From: Flavipsychrobacter sp.
Lineage (GTDB): Bacteria > Bacteroidota > Bacteroidia > Chitinophagales > Chitinophagaceae
Direction: 5' to 3'
Length of the DNA: 17,823 bases
Assembly (NCBI GenBank): GCA_021156265.1
Contig: JAJNBR010000027.1
Coordinates: 1-17,823 of the forward strand
The position numbers and the translations under genes were made by a program. Shown here piece after piece: positions 15,701 through 17,823 of the stretch. The notes beneath the pieces are model-generated. The model made no database searches and was not told where the DNA came from. It saw nothing but the letters and a program-made list of their open reading frames with translations. Within the stretch, counting starts at the first letter, position 1. Each line of letters begins with the position of its first letter.

Positions 15701-15708
15701 TATCTTCG
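15701..15708 (+). promoter_or_regulatory. Candidate purH promoter -7 box
   Basis: TATCTTCG differs from TAnnTTTG at one defined position. TTG at 15673-15675 is upstream with a 25-nt spacer, slightly long. The predicted start near 15714 would leave a leader of about 25 nt before the purH ATG at 15739. The 60-nt comEC-purH gap has no terminator hairpin. Confidence 0.35.
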
Positions 15709-15738
15709 CGGCTCAAAACATAGTAAAAGTTTCTGTTT

Positions 15739-17250
15739 ATGAACCGCCGCATACAATCTGCACTGATATCTGTTTTCTATAAAGATGGCCTGGAACCTAT
15801 CGTTCGTAAGCTGAACGAGCTGGGAGTAACTATTTACTCTACAGGTGGTACGCAAACCTTTATTGAACAATTGGGCATTCCGTGCACGGCTGTTGAAGAT
15901 ATTACCAGCTACCCTTCTATCCTGGGAGGTCGTGTAAAAACTTTGCACCCGAAAGTATTTGGCGGTATACTGGCGCGCCGCGATTTTGAAGACGATCAAA
16001 AACACGTGGCTGAATATGAGATTCCCCTGCTCGACCTCGTGATCGTTGACCTGTATCCATTTGAAGAAACAGTAAAAAATACTACCGACGAAAAAACCAT
16101 CATAGAAAAGATAGACATTGGCGGTGTATCACTGATACGTGCTGCCGGTAAGAACTATAAAGATGTATGCATCGTTGCCTCGCGCAACCAATATAGCGGA
16201 CTGTTAGAACTCCTGCAGTCCCAAAACGGTGAAACTACTATCGAGAACAGGCGTGCGTTTGCCGCTGCGGCTTTCGCTGAATGCGCGCACTACGATGTGG
16301 CTATCGCCTCTTACTTCAACAAGGATAACAGCAGCTCCTTCCAAATGTCGATCGGCAACGAGAAATCACTACGCTATGGCGAAAACCCGCACCAGTCGGC
16401 TGCTTTCTACGGTGATATTGATGCGCTCTTTGAAAAACTGAATGGTAAAGAACTTTCTTATAACAACCTGGTAGATATTGATGCAGCCAGCCAGATCATT
16501 GCAGAATTCAGCGGGCCAGCATTTGCCATCATCAAACATACCAATGTGTGCGGCGTGGCAGAACGCAATGATGTAGTAAGTGCCTGGGAATCCGCACTGG
16601 CAGGCGATCCCGAAAGTGCTTTCGGCGGCGTGCTCATCACCAACCAGCCGATCACTATCGCAGTGGCTCAAAAGATCAACGAACTCTTCTTCGAAATACT
16701 GGTAGCACCTTCATTCAATGAAGACGCACTGGCACTGCTGAAAGGCAAAAAGAACCGCATACTGTTGCTGCAGAAAGAAACATTTTATCCTCAGCGCGAA
16801 TACAAGCGCATTCTTAATGGCGTACTGGTGCAGGAAGCCGACAAGACCAACTATGCTGATTGGATGGAGGCGGGCGCCCAAAACGCTACCGATGCAGAGA
16901 AAGAAGACCTGGTATTTGCCAACATCGTGTGCAAACACCTGAAGTCGAATGCTATCGCATTGGTGAAGGACAAGCAGCTGATAGGCAAAGGCTGCGGACA
17001 AACAAGCCGCATCGATGCACTGCGCCAGGCGCTGGATAAGTCGAAGCAATTCGGCTTCTCGTTGCAGGGTGCCGTACTGGCGTCGGACGCCTTCTTCCCG
17101 TTCGATGACTGTGCGAAGATGGCTGACGAAGCCGGTATCAAGGCGATCATCCAGCCCGGCGGTTCTATGCGCGATAATGATACGATCCAGTATTGCAAAG
17201 ATCACGGTATGGCTTTGGTGTTAACACAAACTCGCCACTTTAAGCACTAA
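15739..17250 (+). CDS. purH: Bifunctional AICAR formyltransferase / IMP cyclohydrolase
   Basis: 503 aa, near the usual 500-530. It catalyses the last two steps of de novo IMP synthesis in the cytoplasm: formyl transfer from 10-formyl-THF to AICAR, then ring closure. The N-terminal cyclohydrolase (MGS-like) domain shows SVFYKDGL (11-18), YSTGGT (33-38), VEDITSYPSILGGRVKTLHP (52-71) and VDLYPFEETV (103-112). The transferase domain shows LRYGENPHQSAAFYG (211-225), the catalytic pair Lys267-His268 in IIKHTNVCGVA (Val where many homologues have Pro), SNAIALVKDKQLIGKGCGQT (403-422), SDAFFPFDD (449-457) and GGSMRD (474-479), ending in TRHFKH. The start gives the standard N-terminus (RRIQSALISV). No other pur gene is adjacent. 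The GNAT remnant starts 18 nt downstream. Confidence 0.98.
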   Translation: MNRRIQSALISVFYKDGLEPIVRKLNELGVTIYSTGGTQTFIEQLGIPCTAVEDITSYPSILGGRVKTLHPKVFGGILARRDFEDDQKHVAEYEIPLLDLVIVDLYPFEETVKNTTDEKTIIEKIDIGGVSLIRAAGKNYKDVCIVASRNQYSGLLELLQSQNGETTIENRRAFAAAAFAECAHYDVAIASYFNKDNSSSFQMSIGNEKSLRYGENPHQSAAFYGDIDALFEKLNGKELSYNNLVDIDAASQIIAEFSGPAFAIIKHTNVCGVAERNDVVSAWESALAGDPESAFGGVLITNQPITIAVAQKINELFFEILVAPSFNEDALALLKGKKNRILLLQKETFYPQREYKRILNGVLVQEADKTNYADWMEAGAQNATDAEKEDLVFANIVCKHLKSNAIALVKDKQLIGKGCGQTSRIDALRQALDKSKQFGFSLQGAVLASDAFFPFDDCAKMADEAGIKAIIQPGGSMRDNDTIQYCKDHGMALVLTQTRHFKH

Positions 17251-17268
17251 TTACTATTTTCACGGTCT

Positions 17269-17723
17269 ATGGTTTCTATACTCATAGACAATGAGTTATT
17301 ACTGCGTTCGTTTCAACCGGACGATGCTCCTGCTTTGTTCAAAGCGGTAGATGAATCGCGTACCCACCTGCGGCCATGGCTACGATGGGTAGATGCGACC
17401 ACCAAACAGGAGCACATCCTGCAATTCATACAGCGCACGCAACAACAACTGCACAACCAGCAAGCGCTGGAGCTGGGTATTTTTCACAACAGGGAGATCA
17501 TCGGTGGCATCGGTATGCACGACTGGGATCACCTGCTGAAAAAAGCGCAACTGGGTTACTGGATAAAGAAGGAATACGAAGGCAAAGGCATTATCAACAC
17601 CTGCCTTGTGCGTTTTATTGCAAAGTGGAAGGCGTCATCCGCCAAAGCTATTTCATGAACGGACGGCTGGACGACCTCGTCATTACCGGTTTGCTAAAAA
17701 CCGAGTGGACGAGCCAGCATTGA
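17269..17723 (+). pseudogene. Broken GNAT acetyltransferase (RimJ/RimL-like) with internal deletion
   Basis: N-acetyltransferase of the RimJ/RimL group, which moves acetyl from acetyl-CoA to amines or protein N-termini. The first frame (17269-17658) reads well from MVSILIDNELLLRSF through LGYWIKKEYEGKGI, the acetyl-CoA pyrophosphate loop, to about CLVRFIA. It then turns into non-family sequence (KWKASSAKAIS) and stops. The natural C-terminus resumes in another frame from 17622: KVEGVIRQSYFMNGRLDD, then LVITGLLKTEW, stopping at 17721-17723. Compared with relatives of about 180 aa, some 30 residues are missing at the join: the LNRV-like strand, the N-x-x-S helix and the xLGF segment. A deletion not divisible by three explains both the loss and the frame change. 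A functional shortened protein is unlikely. A sequencing or assembly artefact is possible but would need a lost stretch, not a single-base error. Confidence 0.82.
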
Positions 17724-17724
17724 T

Positions 17725-17823
17725 CTAGATGTTTTTCGGGTTGGTCAGCTTATCCCAGATCTCCGGAATGCGTTTGATCCAGTGAAACTCGCGCATCTTG
17801 GTACGGGCATCTTCTACCGGGCT
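17725..17823 (-). CDS. C-terminal fragment of an unidentified protein
   Basis: The minus strand is open from the window edge to a TAG stop (17727-17725) and encodes 32 residues, including ARTKMREFHWIKRIPEIWDK and ending LTNPKNI. The sequence is protein-like (ordered Trp/Ile/Pro use and charged residues), and its stop lies 1 nt from the end of the acetyltransferase remnant, a tight tail-to-tail arrangement. I do not recognise the family from this tail. Confidence 0.6.
   Translation of the reverse strand, partial: SPVEDARTKMREFHWIKRIPEIWDKLTNPKNI

Noticed and set aside
17376..17723. Plus-strand frame at the end treated as a separate gene
   Set aside because: Only its last 33 codons look like protein, and these are the displaced C-terminus of the acetyltransferase. 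The earlier part is a shadow.

Overview
The window comes from a member of the Bacteroidota, most plausibly a Chitinophagaceae-like lineage. The family-level placement is inference. The supporting signs are a giant SprB-repeat adhesin with a type IX secretion sorting domain, a Rho factor with a long disordered N-terminal insertion, start codons that mostly lack Shine-Dalgarno sequences, and -7 promoter boxes resembling TAnnTTTG.

Layout. Positions 1-4290 hold the 3' part of a surface adhesin: the end of a LamG-like fold, 13 SprB repeats of about 75 residues, one divergent repeat, a Cys/His module, an acidic linker and a T9SS sorting domain. A strong terminator follows. Positions 4343-4579 are a non-coding leader with nested hairpins, a second terminator-like hairpin and an (ATT)6 microsatellite touching the start codon of a DinB-family gene (4580-5092). 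A bidirectional terminator then separates this from a minus-strand block: rho (5144-6841), an extended-SDR epimerase/reductase (7036-8019) and pheS (8099-9124). A divergent intergenic region (9125-9286) starts a plus-strand run: a fused 3-hydroxyacyl-CoA dehydrogenase/enoyl-CoA hydratase (9287-11734), an exported TPR protein (11738-13594), a ComEC/Rec2 membrane protein (13612-15678), purH (15739-17250) and a GNAT acetyltransferase (17269-17723). The last is broken by an internal frame-shifting deletion. The window ends in the C-terminus of an unidentified minus-strand gene.

How the genes work together. Most are housekeeping genes: transcription termination, Phe-tRNA charging, purine synthesis and beta-oxidation. 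Only the fatty-acid enzyme, the TPR protein and comEC are packed tightly enough (gaps of 3 and 17 nt) to suggest one transcript. No defence system, mobile element, CRISPR array or RNA gene of a known class was recognised. I did not find a clear undescribed multi-gene system. The most unusual elements are the structured leader before the DinB gene, the Cys/His module and cysteine pattern in the adhesin, the deleted acetyltransferase, and promoter-like boxes that sit almost on the start codons.
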